Source: an uncultured Croceitalea sp.
GTDB taxonomy: Bacteria > Bacteroidota > Bacteroidia > Flavobacteriales > Flavobacteriaceae
DNA length: 64,000 nucleotides
Assembly: GCA_947503285.1 (NCBI GenBank)
Contig: CANNDD010000003.1
Location: 310,001-374,000 of the forward strand
Direction of reading: 5' to 3'
Position 1 is the stretch's first letter. Each line of letters starts with the position of its first letter. The notes below the pieces were generated by a model. The model was not told where the DNA came from and made no database searches. It saw nothing but the letters and a program-made list of their open reading frames with translations. The translations under genes and the position numbers were made by a program. Of the stretch, positions 53,501 through 61,756 are shown piece after piece.

Positions 53501-56110
53501 ATGGCTTAATGCAAAAACGCCATGACCCACCTCATGAGCAATCAAATCGGCCACAGTGCGCTTACTCTCTAGCTTAGTAGTGTTCAGGTTTATCGGAAAA
53601 ACAAAACCAAACTGGGAGTTTCTAGGCATAAAGCCTGCTATAGTGCCAGGTTGTACGTCCTCATCAAATACGAAAACATAGTACGAATTGTCATTATACT
53701 GACCTGAATTCGCCTTAAAGTCTTGGTAGAAATCAATAAAACTTTGGGGATGTCTCGTCAGCAAACCACTCTCCGTATAGCGTAGTTCAGAGGTATTGCC
53801 CGTGTAAGTGCTACCATCGATAACGTTCAATTGGGCTCCCCCCTCGTTAAATTTTTGGGCCACTTGCGCCTTTATGCCCGAGATCGAAGCTCCATTTACC
53901 GGAACTAGGGTCACATTGGTCCGTTCTAAGGGTCGTAAATGGTGTATAAAGAAACTGGAGACCACCACTTGTTTGTCATCCGCAGTCTTATAGGTGATTA
54001 CCGCTTCTTGACTGCGGTAACCCTTATGGCCACTTACCGTAACCTTAATTTGGTTCTTACCTCTATCCTTCACTTCTGTTTCGATTGCTAAGCCCTGTAC
54101 CGTCTTGAAAATGAGGCTATCAATGGACAAGGAATCGTTTTTGAAGGTAGCCTCTACAATAAAGGTATCGCTGGCCCCATTTTTTACTGCTTTATGTATC
54201 GGATAAAAATCCCCTCCGCTGCTTAACTTAACTTTAGGATAGGTATTCTTTTCGTGAGGGCTATCAGCCACGTCATGACCATAGCTTTCTTCACTTTTCA
54301 TGGGAAAGGAATACGTGAACGAGACCAACGAATCCTCTATTTCCACTACCGCCGGACTGTCTAAGGTACCGTCACTTCCAGACCGTACGCCAGTAGTATT
54401 GCCGGCCACTGCAGCTCCACCTTCGGCAGTTGCACCTTCTATTTCGGCCTTACCGTTTTCATCGATACCCCATACTTGATTATTTCCGGTAATCGTGTAG
54501 GTGTCCCCTTCATCGTAAGGGAAGGTTTCTTCGACAGGGTTACCGTTCTCATCGGTCCCTATAACCACAATTTCCCCATCGCGAATTTCGACCTTATCAA
54601 TATCAAAGTCAACGGGTTCGATATAGGTATGATCCCCTCCATTGATGGCATCCCCTATATCGTCCACAATATCCCATGGATCTATAATACCCCCCAAGTT
54701 GGGATCGTAAACAGTAACTACATTGCCTTGGGCCAGTTCTTTATTTTGGTTGATGAAAATATTGGTAAACTCCACCGCGACCTTGATGCTCTTTAGATAT
54801 GGAATCGTTACATAGCCTTTACCATTAAAATAACCATTGCCCCCGTTTACCTCTAGTACGGTGACCGGGAAATCCCCAGCGGTAAATTTTTCATCCACTT
54901 CCAAGCTTTCCAAAGGTACTTGGTTACTAACATCGATATTTGGGGCTATACCGCATTCATAGGTACTGTCATCATCGTCAAAAAGGTTGGTTCTGAACGT
55001 TTGAATTGTTGAATATTCACTTTCTGAGAGCACACATTTTTTAGATAACTGGTATTCGTATTCCGTACCCGGTTTTAAATCCCATAACGTAATCATTTCG
55101 CCAGTGGTCTTGGAATAAAACCATTCCCCCCCGCTATCTTTTTGACGGTATCGTATACTATATTCCGCAGGGTCTTGCGAAAAGTCCGTCCATAAAATAT
55201 TGGCATTGGTAGCTCCCTTGACTTCATCGGTTACCGTGGAAGGTAATTCGCAGCGTGTAGTGCTACCGAACACATAAATCTCACTGAAGCCTTGGTTATT
55301 AAAGACCCCAATTTCTTCGGCACCCTGCATCGCCCTGGCCTGAATACGCCACGCATAATTCTTATCGGGTAACAATAATGGATCTGATGGCCCATATACA
55401 TAGGTAGTGGCCGTGGTAACCGTGGTAAAAAATGGTGGACTGCTTAGAAAAGCGGCCTGATGGTCCACCTGATTATCCCATATCTCGACAATACTCAATT
55501 CATATTCCACATTGGAAACGTTGATATGCCTTGGAGTCCATTGAAAGACAATGTTCTGGGGATTGACCTGATCAACAATCGTTCTATTCTGGGGATTGAC
55601 CAAAATGGGAGGGTCATTCTGAAAAACAACCGTATTTACGCAAGACCTGTTACTTAGACGGTTGCCCGTCAAAACATCAAAGACCTCAAAACAAAATTGA
55701 TAGGTACCCTCAGGTATAGGTTGTCCATAAACATTTGGGGAAATACCGGTAATGTTCTCAAATCGAAAATAAGGCGCAAGATCGATATTGTTCAAAACCA
55801 AGGGTAGCCCCCCCTCTAAGAATAGGGGTGCCGCACCATTGACAATTTCATTGCTTTGAAAAGAAATACCGTTTCCTTCGAAAGAGGCACGTAAACGAAT
55901 CCCCCTATTTTGTATGGTCAAATCATTTAAGGTGATTTGAACGCGAAGCGGACCATTGATAGCAGTCTCGTTCGCATAACTTGAAAAATATACGGGAGTT
56001 GGGGGAATGGCCTGTGGTACAATTTGAACAGGAAAAGACTGTCCGAAAACGGTAGCGATCTGTATAAAAGACAGCACAAGAATTATGAACAAGAGTGAGG
56101 GTCTTTTCAT
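50516..56110 (-). CDS. Giant multidomain protein: TANFOR-like N-terminus, HExxH, C-terminal PD-(D/E)xK-like
   Basis: The 1864-aa precursor has a signal peptide (LLFIILVLSFIQIATVFGQ). Residues ~24-270 follow the pattern PQAIPPTPVYFSSYANET... EGTYQFCFEVFDVLTGNRLS and match from memory the TANFOR domain; ~280-390 is a fibronectin-III module. Near residue 859 stands DLIAHEVGHGVFALSHPEG, a zincin-like HExxH followed by NWLMDD. A helical middle follows, then a Gly/Ala hydrophobic segment (EIALAIATGGAASVGKG). At the C-terminus, EPDFLFF (~1760) and VLYHDAKIS (~1787), then a Gln helix, resemble a PD-(D/E)xK nuclease core. This layout suggests a polymorphic toxin, but no small immunity gene follows. 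Second gene of the operon. Confidence 0.75.
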   Translation of the reverse strand: MKRPSLLFIILVLSFIQIATVFGQSFPVQIVPQAIPPTPVYFSSYANETAINGPLRVQITLNDLTIQNRGIRLRASFEGNGISFQSNEIVNGAAPLFLEGGLPLVLNNIDLAPYFRFENITGISPNVYGQPIPEGTYQFCFEVFDVLTGNRLSNRSCVNTVVFQNDPPILVNPQNRTIVDQVNPQNIVFQWTPRHINVSNVEYELSIVEIWDNQVDHQAAFLSSPPFFTTVTTATTYVYGPSDPLLLPDKNYAWRIQARAMQGAEEIGVFNNQGFSEIYVFGSTTRCELPSTVTDEVKGATNANILWTDFSQDPAEYSIRYRQKDSGGEWFYSKTTGEMITLWDLKPGTEYEYQLSKKCVLSESEYSTIQTFRTNLFDDDDSTYECGIAPNIDVSNQVPLESLEVDEKFTAGDFPVTVLEVNGGNGYFNGKGYVTIPYLKSIKVAVEFTNIFINQNKELAQGNVVTVYDPNLGGIIDPWDIVDDIGDAINGGDHTYIEPVDFDIDKVEIRDGEIVVIGTDENGNPVEETFPYDEGDTYTITGNNQVWGIDENGKAEIEGATAEGGAAVAGNTTGVRSGSDGTLDSPAVVEIEDSLVSFTYSFPMKSEESYGHDVADSPHEKNTYPKVKLSSGGDFYPIHKAVKNGASDTFIVEATFKNDSLSIDSLIFKTVQGLAIETEVKDRGKNQIKVTVSGHKGYRSQEAVITYKTADDKQVVVSSFFIHHLRPLERTNVTLVPVNGASISGIKAQVAQKFNEGGAQLNVIDGSTYTGNTSELRYTESGLLTRHPQSFIDFYQDFKANSGQYNDNSYYVFVFDEDVQPGTIAGFMPRNSQFGFVFPINLNTTKLESKRTVADLIAHEVGHGVFALSHPEGTGGQTNWLMDDKGPGNELAIRDWEAMGFDGLRINLFDDDEEGEAKPWEGVDYDVLLPKIPNTSDSDVLSFVSLSGTIYSLEGSTRDITFLNGFLVGFTINNDRYIAKVNDNDGSQDDQKYFLGYSLERDTPYRRESLSMDLNEGATVYFAFANNAGNCAAPQLFTAKYIGDDVDADNTGVTASNNESYIKKGLVVNSPGVNAIDISTTIGIDVPSDVFNCLKNGDLKGLYKRIEYTLNGKELGFLDEFFTRLNEFENVYVALSKEDTRIADIDHVLDVNSYGDVQYLRSLLKQYQGDLKNQTLKIRLKVGDEDVLPEFTKYIPYFDSLFACLNQSDSQLDSNNYHVPLCLWKDVEVGLIYTAADPALLAGVVDGGIDTVIDVYKLAEGLISFSDAYGPRLFWCEDPSVIIQEYSKFGSEFSQILANMAINGINTIDIPDGLLESIQRFKEIIRLADIIEKGGEFGDYFNEKLEPVYDLLLDLKQQGSVAYGNFIDGVNRIKGFFGITNLSITKIGCSDKEKEDAQKTREKTIEVLKFLNELTAPANSELREKLAEAIDIAIKEYLDTTLSPDNFGRYNQGKILFVIVSEIALAIATGGAASVGKGAGKLLVQTRGLLDQLSTLTQIGAKKLNNVRGIRIDGNKISASDGTELIEITNDGLIIKRVLPENATDYTILEGAELRNVDIVNIDGKQNIEIVDYEGQVYVRILDGTTGRWSRYGNVRKLPDEVLSKLDNWSDDLVVKLDDALGKYPRLSDELVANLRLLDHFSQMHTVWYYKLGLARAYKVSNSNVGSIDLPDNFVKVLEDLDLSDGSKMKNILADSQFGSKLGRILENEFEVILETAWTSRQGIVNSDLPSTLKSYYLSIYDAGYTVMSKQVKIKVPNEGSPEPDFLFFKRKNNSNEIDLEDVLYHDAKISTNTAFSSAQQEIKKLIQLAKDMNGKAIFQVESGTINNITLSNDAIITIKEMSKIGTTVDDGLIDLVRKLEIEN

Positions 56111-56119
56111 TGGGTTGAA

Positions 56120-58627
56120 TTAGTTCTTGTTTATGTACCTAAGCTCAAAGGTATCAGGATCCACTAAATCGGTGGACAATTTGTAATGATAATCGATGAA
56201 CTGTATTTCTAAAAGTAGTTTTAATTCATCGATATCCCTGTTTTTTTCATACGTCTGGTACAATTCCATCGATGTATTTCTTTTAAAATTGGATAAATAG
56301 CCCTTAGCATTCTGAATATCAGCTAATTCTACATAGTTTTCAAATTGTTTTTGCATCCACCGATGTCCGACTAATTTGCGTAGCCGTTGTTCTACGTCTT
56401 CTTTCAATTTCTCATAGCCGTCTTGTGTTTCTTCGTCCTGTTCGGTATATTCTTTCAACGGTTTATTATGCAATGGATGTTCGTCAAGCTCGGTTTTCTT
56501 ACTTACGAATAGCCTTTCTAAAACGATATCGATCCCGCTCATATCACCCCTGATTTTTTCCACGACCTCGTAAAGGGTCTCATCATAAAGCTTTAAGAAA
56601 TCACCATAGCTATAAAGATTGTCTAAAAATGTTAAGGCCCGCTCTTCGTAAACAGTCTTACGTTTTTGTTGTTTGACCGTGGTGAGGTCTATTTTTAGTT
56701 CATCTTTTTTGAATGAAGGTATATTTCTGAATTTTGGGCTGCCATATACATTGGTTAATTGTGTATTAATATCCCGTATGGTTCCCCTATATGTCACCCC
56801 CCTGTGTCTAAATGCTAAAATATTCTTGTTCTGCCCAAGGGTTTTTTCCCTTCCCTTAAGCCTGAGCTTGAAATTATCAAAACTATAGCTGTATCCAAAG
56901 GTCATGGTAAAATCCCTATTACTACCAGTCTGTGCATTTCTGAAAAGGGAGAGTACATTGAGGTTTAGGTTATGTTGTTCAAACAGGGTGTAACTCGCCC
57001 CCAATCTAAAATTATACACACTGCTTTGCTGCTCTGCATTATTGAATGAGGTATTGTACGAGCTTGAGAAGTTCGTTCGTAAAGTCTTATCAAAAAACTG
57101 TTTCCCAATGGATAATGTAGGTCCTAGAATAAGGTTCGAATCTTCCATTCCGGTTTCATTCAGAGAAGCATTCCCTGCCAGTGAGATATTCAATGCCTCT
57201 TTTGGATAGTTCCAGGTATAAGAGGCAATGCCATTATAAAAATTACTTAGACCACCTTCGATGGTCTCGCCTTGTTGCTGGTTATTGGAGTTCTGATAGA
57301 TGATATTAAGGTTGGCCGTCTGTTGTTTTGTTTCAGATCGTTTGGTGATGTAATTGACCCCCAGACTAGCATTTTGTGATATTTGCCGATAATTCAAGGT
57401 GTCTACATTATCAAATGCCCCAACCTGATTTATAAAATCGAATTGATCTTGGATGTTTGTAAAGGATTGGAAGTTCGAATAAGATCCATTGATACCCAAA
57501 CGTTCGGAAGCCGTGTAATTCAGATTTATCGAACTAACTACCCTTTGCAATTCGGATGATTTGGTATCATCAAGGTTATCTTGCTGTAAACCGGCATTTA
57601 CGGAAACATTTAATTTATTATCAAAAATGTTTTGACTTGCATTGACGGTAATATTCTCAAAATCATTATTGAAAAAATAAGCCCCTAAAGTTCTGTAATC
57701 GGGATCTATGCGCTCATAGGCCACGCCCAATACCCCATTACCAGCAGGATAGCTCAACGAGGCATTAAGAGCATTGAAATAATTGGTCGTTATATTTTCG
57801 TCCAATAAAAAATTGAGTAAGCCATTTTCTGATCTAGGGTCATTCAGCCCGGTATCTTCGGTTATGCCCGAAATGGCATACTCCACACGAAACCTTGCCT
57901 TATCGAATAGGGTAAATTCGGTTTCAAGAGATACCACGGCATTGTCATTAGGGGTAATATTGGCAGCAATTGGAATAGGGTTTTCAAGGGATTCCTCATC
58001 ATCCGTAGCTTTGAAAAGAATAAGCCCCAATCTAAATTTTTCGAACGCATATGACGTTTTCAACCCGTAACCTATCCGCCTATAAGCAGCCATAGCCTCA
58101 GGCATTTCGGTATTGAATTCCGTTGCCCTAAGCAATCGTCCGTACATGGCGCTTATCTGAAAAGGGCCTTCTGGGGTAAGGTCAACCCCTGCACCGGTAA
58201 ATTGATGCCCTGCAAGGGTATAAGGTGAAAAAGTCATATTGACATCACCGATATGGGCAGCAATCCATTTATAAGAAGGATTAAGGCTCAATCGATTGAA
58301 TTTAAAGGGATTGGCAAAATTAAAATCCTGATTGGAATATGTAAATGACAATGGGATGTTGTATAATCCTGCAATATTAAAATTGAGATTACCATTGAGA
58401 AAATAGGTAAAGGACTGTCTATTGGCCGTACCATCATAAAAAACACCATTCGCGGAAATACCGCCGTTATAGCGAAGCAATTTTTCCTTTCCTACATTTT
58501 CAAAATTGACACTTTGGCACAATGCAACACCACTCAATAACAAGAACGCAATGAGCACTATAGTAGAAAACCTGTTGCAGTCAGTATTCAGTTTCGCTAG
58601 TTTTGAGAAGCTATAGTAACCAATCAA
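56120..58627 (-). CDS. Outer-membrane beta-barrel protein with helical C-terminal domain
   Basis: The 835-aa precursor has a long signal region ending in LLLSGVALCQSVNFE. Residues ~50-600 are a dense series of amphipathic strands with aromatic girdles, alternating with Asn-rich turns (for example LSFTYSNQDFNFANPF, LNLNVLSLFRNAQTGS, FTMTFGYSYSFDNFKL), suggesting a large barrel of 20 or more strands without a TonB plug. The last ~220 residues are charged and helical (KLKEDVEQRLRKLVGHRWMQ), probably periplasmic coiled coil. It is the first gene of the five-gene operon, 9 bases before the 1864-aa gene, and may be the pore or anchor for the secreted partners. Confidence 0.78.
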   Translation of the reverse strand: MIGYYSFSKLAKLNTDCNRFSTIVLIAFLLLSGVALCQSVNFENVGKEKLLRYNGGISANGVFYDGTANRQSFTYFLNGNLNFNIAGLYNIPLSFTYSNQDFNFANPFKFNRLSLNPSYKWIAAHIGDVNMTFSPYTLAGHQFTGAGVDLTPEGPFQISAMYGRLLRATEFNTEMPEAMAAYRRIGYGLKTSYAFEKFRLGLILFKATDDEESLENPIPIAANITPNDNAVVSLETEFTLFDKARFRVEYAISGITEDTGLNDPRSENGLLNFLLDENITTNYFNALNASLSYPAGNGVLGVAYERIDPDYRTLGAYFFNNDFENITVNASQNIFDNKLNVSVNAGLQQDNLDDTKSSELQRVVSSINLNYTASERLGINGSYSNFQSFTNIQDQFDFINQVGAFDNVDTLNYRQISQNASLGVNYITKRSETKQQTANLNIIYQNSNNQQQGETIEGGLSNFYNGIASYTWNYPKEALNISLAGNASLNETGMEDSNLILGPTLSIGKQFFDKTLRTNFSSSYNTSFNNAEQQSSVYNFRLGASYTLFEQHNLNLNVLSLFRNAQTGSNRDFTMTFGYSYSFDNFKLRLKGREKTLGQNKNILAFRHRGVTYRGTIRDINTQLTNVYGSPKFRNIPSFKKDELKIDLTTVKQQKRKTVYEERALTFLDNLYSYGDFLKLYDETLYEVVEKIRGDMSGIDIVLERLFVSKKTELDEHPLHNKPLKEYTEQDEETQDGYEKLKEDVEQRLRKLVGHRWMQKQFENYVELADIQNAKGYLSNFKRNTSMELYQTYEKNRDIDELKLLLEIQFIDYHYKLSTDLVDPDTFELRYINKN

Positions 58628-58921
58628 AGATCCACGGCTTAATTTTTGTTGTGAAATTCGACAATTATGTTGTAATATATTTACTATTAAAAATAAAAAA
58701 TAAGGATAATCTTAAGCAGTCTATTTTTAGGGAATGACAGACTATCGCTTTAAAGGAATACGCACTTTGAAATCAAACCTTTGTCGAGGATGGTTATGCC
58801 CTAGTGGGCATCTTTGCGAACTATTTGCGAACTTTCGTGTATTAAGTTGGTCCAATTTGGTCTATTTTGGACCTTTAGGGCTATTTTTTTGGATGAGGAA
58901 AAGAGGATTTACAAACCCTTC

Positions 58922-58953
58922 AAAAAAAATAAACCCCTGAATAACAGAGGTTT
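58922..58953 (-). terminator. tRNA-type terminator left at the island junction
   Basis: On the minus strand, AAACCTCTG-TTATT-CAGGGGTTT forms a 9-bp stem with one mismatch followed by ATTTTTTTT. It starts six bases after the CCA-like end of the tRNA fragment at 58959-58974, exactly where the natural terminator of a tRNA gene would be. Confidence 0.7.
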
Positions 58954-58958
58954 ATTAT

Positions 58959-58974
58959 CTGGTCGGGATGACAG
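58959..58974 (-). other. tRNA 3'-end fragment, putative att site of a genomic island
   Basis: On the minus strand the 16 bases read CTGTCATCCCGACCAG. They match the 3' T-stem/acceptor strand plus discriminator and CCA of a tRNA whose 5' acceptor would be CGGGATG, a proline-tRNA-like form. Upstream on the minus strand no T-loop, anticodon arm or 5' acceptor follows, so this is only the last part of a tRNA. Followed by a terminator, this is the classic left-behind att copy made by integrases that target tRNA 3' ends. The intact tRNA should lie at the other end of the island, past the right edge. Confidence 0.65.
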
Positions 58975-59152
58975 AACTAACTATGCCCCCACAATGTGTT
59001 AACTATCAAACTTTTATGGTCTTCATTTTAAATGATTAACCGAACTCTAAACTCGGTTCAAAATGGTACAAATTGATGCAAATTTTATGCGTCTTTTGCA
59101 GTACTAATTTAGGGAATAAACTAACACAAATGAAGTCGTACAAAGTTTTAGG

Positions 59153-60124
59153 TTAGCCATTAATTTGACTGAGAATAGTTGGGTCGTCAATCTTATCATC
59201 AGCTGCTAATAAAAAGGCCTTACTTAAAACTAATGACAAACCTCTATCTCCTTCAAAAGGTAAAAACAAGTCCTGTGTATTTTTATCCTTACCTCGGGCA
59301 GGAACAATACATAGATATTGATCGTTAGGCTCCATCAAGATATTTGTACTACCTATATGAATCTTGTAAACTCTTTTTGTACCCTTAATCTTAAGAAACT
59401 TTCCATCAATCGTTGCTACCTTATTTATTTTTAATCTGGGCACTAATTTTTCTAGTATCGCTTTTCTTGTCTTTGCTACCTCATTTAGGTCTCCAAACGA
59501 ATAACTAGTCCAATAATCTCGATATTGAGGCAACCCTCCATTATCTCTCCACTCTGGATCATTACCAACACTTGCCACACCAACAAACAGGTCTACATCT
59601 CGCATTATTTCTGACAACACCATTTTTGGGATTTCAACCAAATCTTTTACCTCACCACTTTCATCAATAAAGCGCACTTGATCCGTTGATACATAGTCCC
59701 AGATACCCGCATCATTAAAAGCATCATCGGCATAAATTTCATTAATCCAAAATTGTGCTTCCAAACCATGTTCTTTTAAAGCAATTTTTGCGACTTCTCC
59801 GTCCCGACCATCATCATAAGCACCCAACAATGAGTAGCGCCATCCTCTTATAGCTGTAAGAGCATTGAATTGATGCTGTTTCAAAAGGTGGGCTGCCATT
59901 CTATTACTGTAGGACTTCGTATTTATCTCCGCATCAGTTAAAATATATACTTCCCGATACACTTGTTTTAATGCCTGTTTTATTTGTAATTCCTCTAACT
60001 TATTTCGCCAACTCAAAACTTCACTAACTTCCGAATTTATGGGGTGCCATAGCCTTACTTCAGTCATGTCTGTAATCCAAGATAACTCATTACTATTGAT
60101 GTCTTTCCACTTTTTTCTTGCCAA
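59153..60124 (-). CDS. DUF4132/MolR-like protein, C-terminal part in the shifted frame
   Basis: This 323-codon frame starts at a TTG but matches only the C-terminal part of DUF4132-type (MolR/YehI-like) proteins, the segment now called DUF7737: LSWITDMTEVRLWHPI, KQVYREVYILTDAE, SNRMAAHLLKQHQF, IRGWRYSLLGAYDDG, MRDVDLFVGVASVGNDP, IHIGSTNILMEPNDQYLCIV and LPFEGDRGLSLVLSKAFLLA. It overlaps the 3' end of the N-terminal fragment by 61 bases in the -1 frame and continues it after the A6 run at 60116-60111. It is therefore very likely not a separate protein. Function of the family is unproven; members occur with MoxR ATPases and vWA proteins in conflict-type loci. Confidence 0.8.
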   Translation of the reverse strand: MARKKWKDINSNELSWITDMTEVRLWHPINSEVSEVLSWRNKLEELQIKQALKQVYREVYILTDAEINTKSYSNRMAAHLLKQHQFNALTAIRGWRYSLLGAYDDGRDGEVAKIALKEHGLEAQFWINEIYADDAFNDAGIWDYVSTDQVRFIDESGEVKDLVEIPKMVLSEIMRDVDLFVGVASVGNDPEWRDNGGLPQYRDYWTSYSFGDLNEVAKTRKAILEKLVPRLKINKVATIDGKFLKIKGTKRVYKIHIGSTNILMEPNDQYLCIVPARGKDKNTQDLFLPFEGDRGLSLVLSKAFLLAADDKIDDPTILSQING

Positions 60125-61755
60125 AGAGCAGCAATAAAACTATCACCTTTTTTAAACTCCCAAACCAAATCTTTCGCAACAAAATTTACAAGACCATGAT
60201 TCAAATAAAATTTAGAAAAATTTTCAAAAGTCCAAATTCTGTCATACAAATAGGAGCGATCAATGCGATCTCTTTGGGCTGTTAAATACTTTTTAATCTG
60301 AGCCACATCCTCTTTAGCGCGTTTATGTGTCTGTTTATGCTTTGCCGAGTTTTTAATAAATGAAGGTGTAGTTTTTTGCATACCACCACCTGGTTTTATC
60401 CAACTCAATATCACTTTGCCTAAGCCTTCAATTTTGAGTTCCAGCGAATAGTCATCAAAAGAATAGCTTTTAAATCCATGAACAAGTCCAAAATCAGGAA
60501 TCGACAATTCTTCTATTTCCGATGTTGAAACTCCTAATTTTTCTGAGGATGACTCAATATACTTTTCAATAAGCTTTTTTGTATTGTTTTGCTTTATCTT
60601 CAACTTTAGTCGAGACAAATGACTTATACCCTCTAATCCTTTTGTGTTCCCTAGCACATATATACAAGCGTTTCCAACACCCGCAGCTGTGGGTCCAACT
60701 CCAGGAATTTTCTTAAATGATCTTTCTGTAAGTTTCGCTACAAGACTTAAAGTTTTTGAATCGTGGAATTTGGATAGGCTCCAAACTAGACCCTTTAAAA
60801 AAATTGTATTCTTTTCGTGTAAAAAATCATAGCTTGAATATTCGTAAGTAGTCCCATCTCCATAATCATGTACATGAGGGGTCTCTATTTCTTTTAAAGG
60901 GATTACAAATTCCAGCCACGCATGCACTAGTTTTTTGTATTTCGCCGATCCTATATCATCCATCAAAGCACTAGTGCTTTTCAAATATTTAGCACTTGGT
61001 TTGGAACCTGTTGCTTTTATAAACAAATGAAAAAGAGAATACCAATGATTTTGTTCTTCTAATTTCAGTTTTTCAATTTCCGGGTTTACGATTGCTGCCA
61101 GCCGGTCATCAGGTAAATTATAAGGCGCCACTGAACCGTCTGTGTTCTCGCTTTCAAAGACCAGTTTTTCAATCTTAACTTTGACCTTTTCAAGATCTGT
61201 ACCCCAATAATATTTGGTTTGCTTCAATTGAGGCCATTTTAACATACCTTGTAGAAAAACTTTTAATTCATCGGTTACACCTTCTTTTTTAATAATTCGC
61301 TCAAGCTGTTGTATGGCAAAACCGATTGGCCAATCAACAAATTTCTTCTTATGGCTCTCATCAGATACCTTAAACTTCTTTATCAATTCAATAACTTCAC
61401 TAAGGCTAAATCCCAAATTACTACGCATCAACAAGGCAAATAGTTCAGATCGAACATACTGCTGTTGAAAAGCATTATTCGGATGAGTGTAGTTCTGATT
61501 CTTGCGATGAAGGCGGTTATAATAATTGATCGGTTCAATCAAATAAAAAACTAGTTCCCTTTTGAACTCATTGTCTTTTGATTTAATATCAATGTAGCTC
61601 TCAAGTTTTCCCATTGATTTATCGCTCCAAAAACTATTGTTGTTATTTGGATAATATTCCTTTATCAACCTATTAATTACTTCCTCTAATTGACTATTAA
61701 TCTGATAACCTTTATTGCCTGAAAATATATTCGTTAACTTATCTTTTAATCCCAT
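60064..61755 (-). CDS. DUF4132/MolR-like protein, N-terminal part, frameshifted
   Basis: The ATG at 61755 follows the upstream stop as TAATATG; a TTG at 61767 would overlap it. The 563-codon product is helical in its first 350 residues and carries the DUF4132 core later: LGVSTSEIEELSIPDFGL, KHKQTHKRAKEDVAQIKKYL, and FYLNHGLVNFVAKDLVWEF. After GDSFIAALWQE the frame continues for only 18 unrelated residues (SGKTSIVMSY) to a stop, while the -1 frame continues the homology (KKWKDINSNELSW). One extra A in the A6 run would fuse both parts into a protein of about 870 aa. Either a mutation or -1 slippage explains this. Confidence 0.78.
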   Translation of the reverse strand: MGLKDKLTNIFSGNKGYQINSQLEEVINRLIKEYYPNNNNSFWSDKSMGKLESYIDIKSKDNEFKRELVFYLIEPINYYNRLHRKNQNYTHPNNAFQQQYVRSELFALLMRSNLGFSLSEVIELIKKFKVSDESHKKKFVDWPIGFAIQQLERIIKKEGVTDELKVFLQGMLKWPQLKQTKYYWGTDLEKVKVKIEKLVFESENTDGSVAPYNLPDDRLAAIVNPEIEKLKLEEQNHWYSLFHLFIKATGSKPSAKYLKSTSALMDDIGSAKYKKLVHAWLEFVIPLKEIETPHVHDYGDGTTYEYSSYDFLHEKNTIFLKGLVWSLSKFHDSKTLSLVAKLTERSFKKIPGVGPTAAGVGNACIYVLGNTKGLEGISHLSRLKLKIKQNNTKKLIEKYIESSSEKLGVSTSEIEELSIPDFGLVHGFKSYSFDDYSLELKIEGLGKVILSWIKPGGGMQKTTPSFIKNSAKHKQTHKRAKEDVAQIKKYLTAQRDRIDRSYLYDRIWTFENFSKFYLNHGLVNFVAKDLVWEFKKGDSFIAALWQEKSGKTSIVMSYLGLQT

Positions 61756-61756
61756 A

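Larger units (their letters stand above)
58628..59152. other. Intergenic region between the giant operon and the island genes
   Basis: This region (about 525 bases) holds the promoter side of the operon, the tRNA fragment with its terminator, and an A/T-rich part near the stop of the DUF4132 C-terminal fragment. Plus-strand frames at 58734 and 58814 are short, Trp/Arg/Phe-rich and cross the terminator; I do not regard them as genes. Confidence 0.5.

Noticed and set aside
58734-59002. Two overlapping plus-strand frames of 62-68 codons
   Set aside because: They run through the tRNA fragment and the minus-strand terminator and have Trp/Arg/Phe-rich, non-protein-like sequence.
58950-59040. Intact tRNA gene at the island junction
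   Set aside because: Only the 3' acceptor/T-stem strand is present; no anticodon arm, D-arm or 5' acceptor can be formed from the adjacent sequence.
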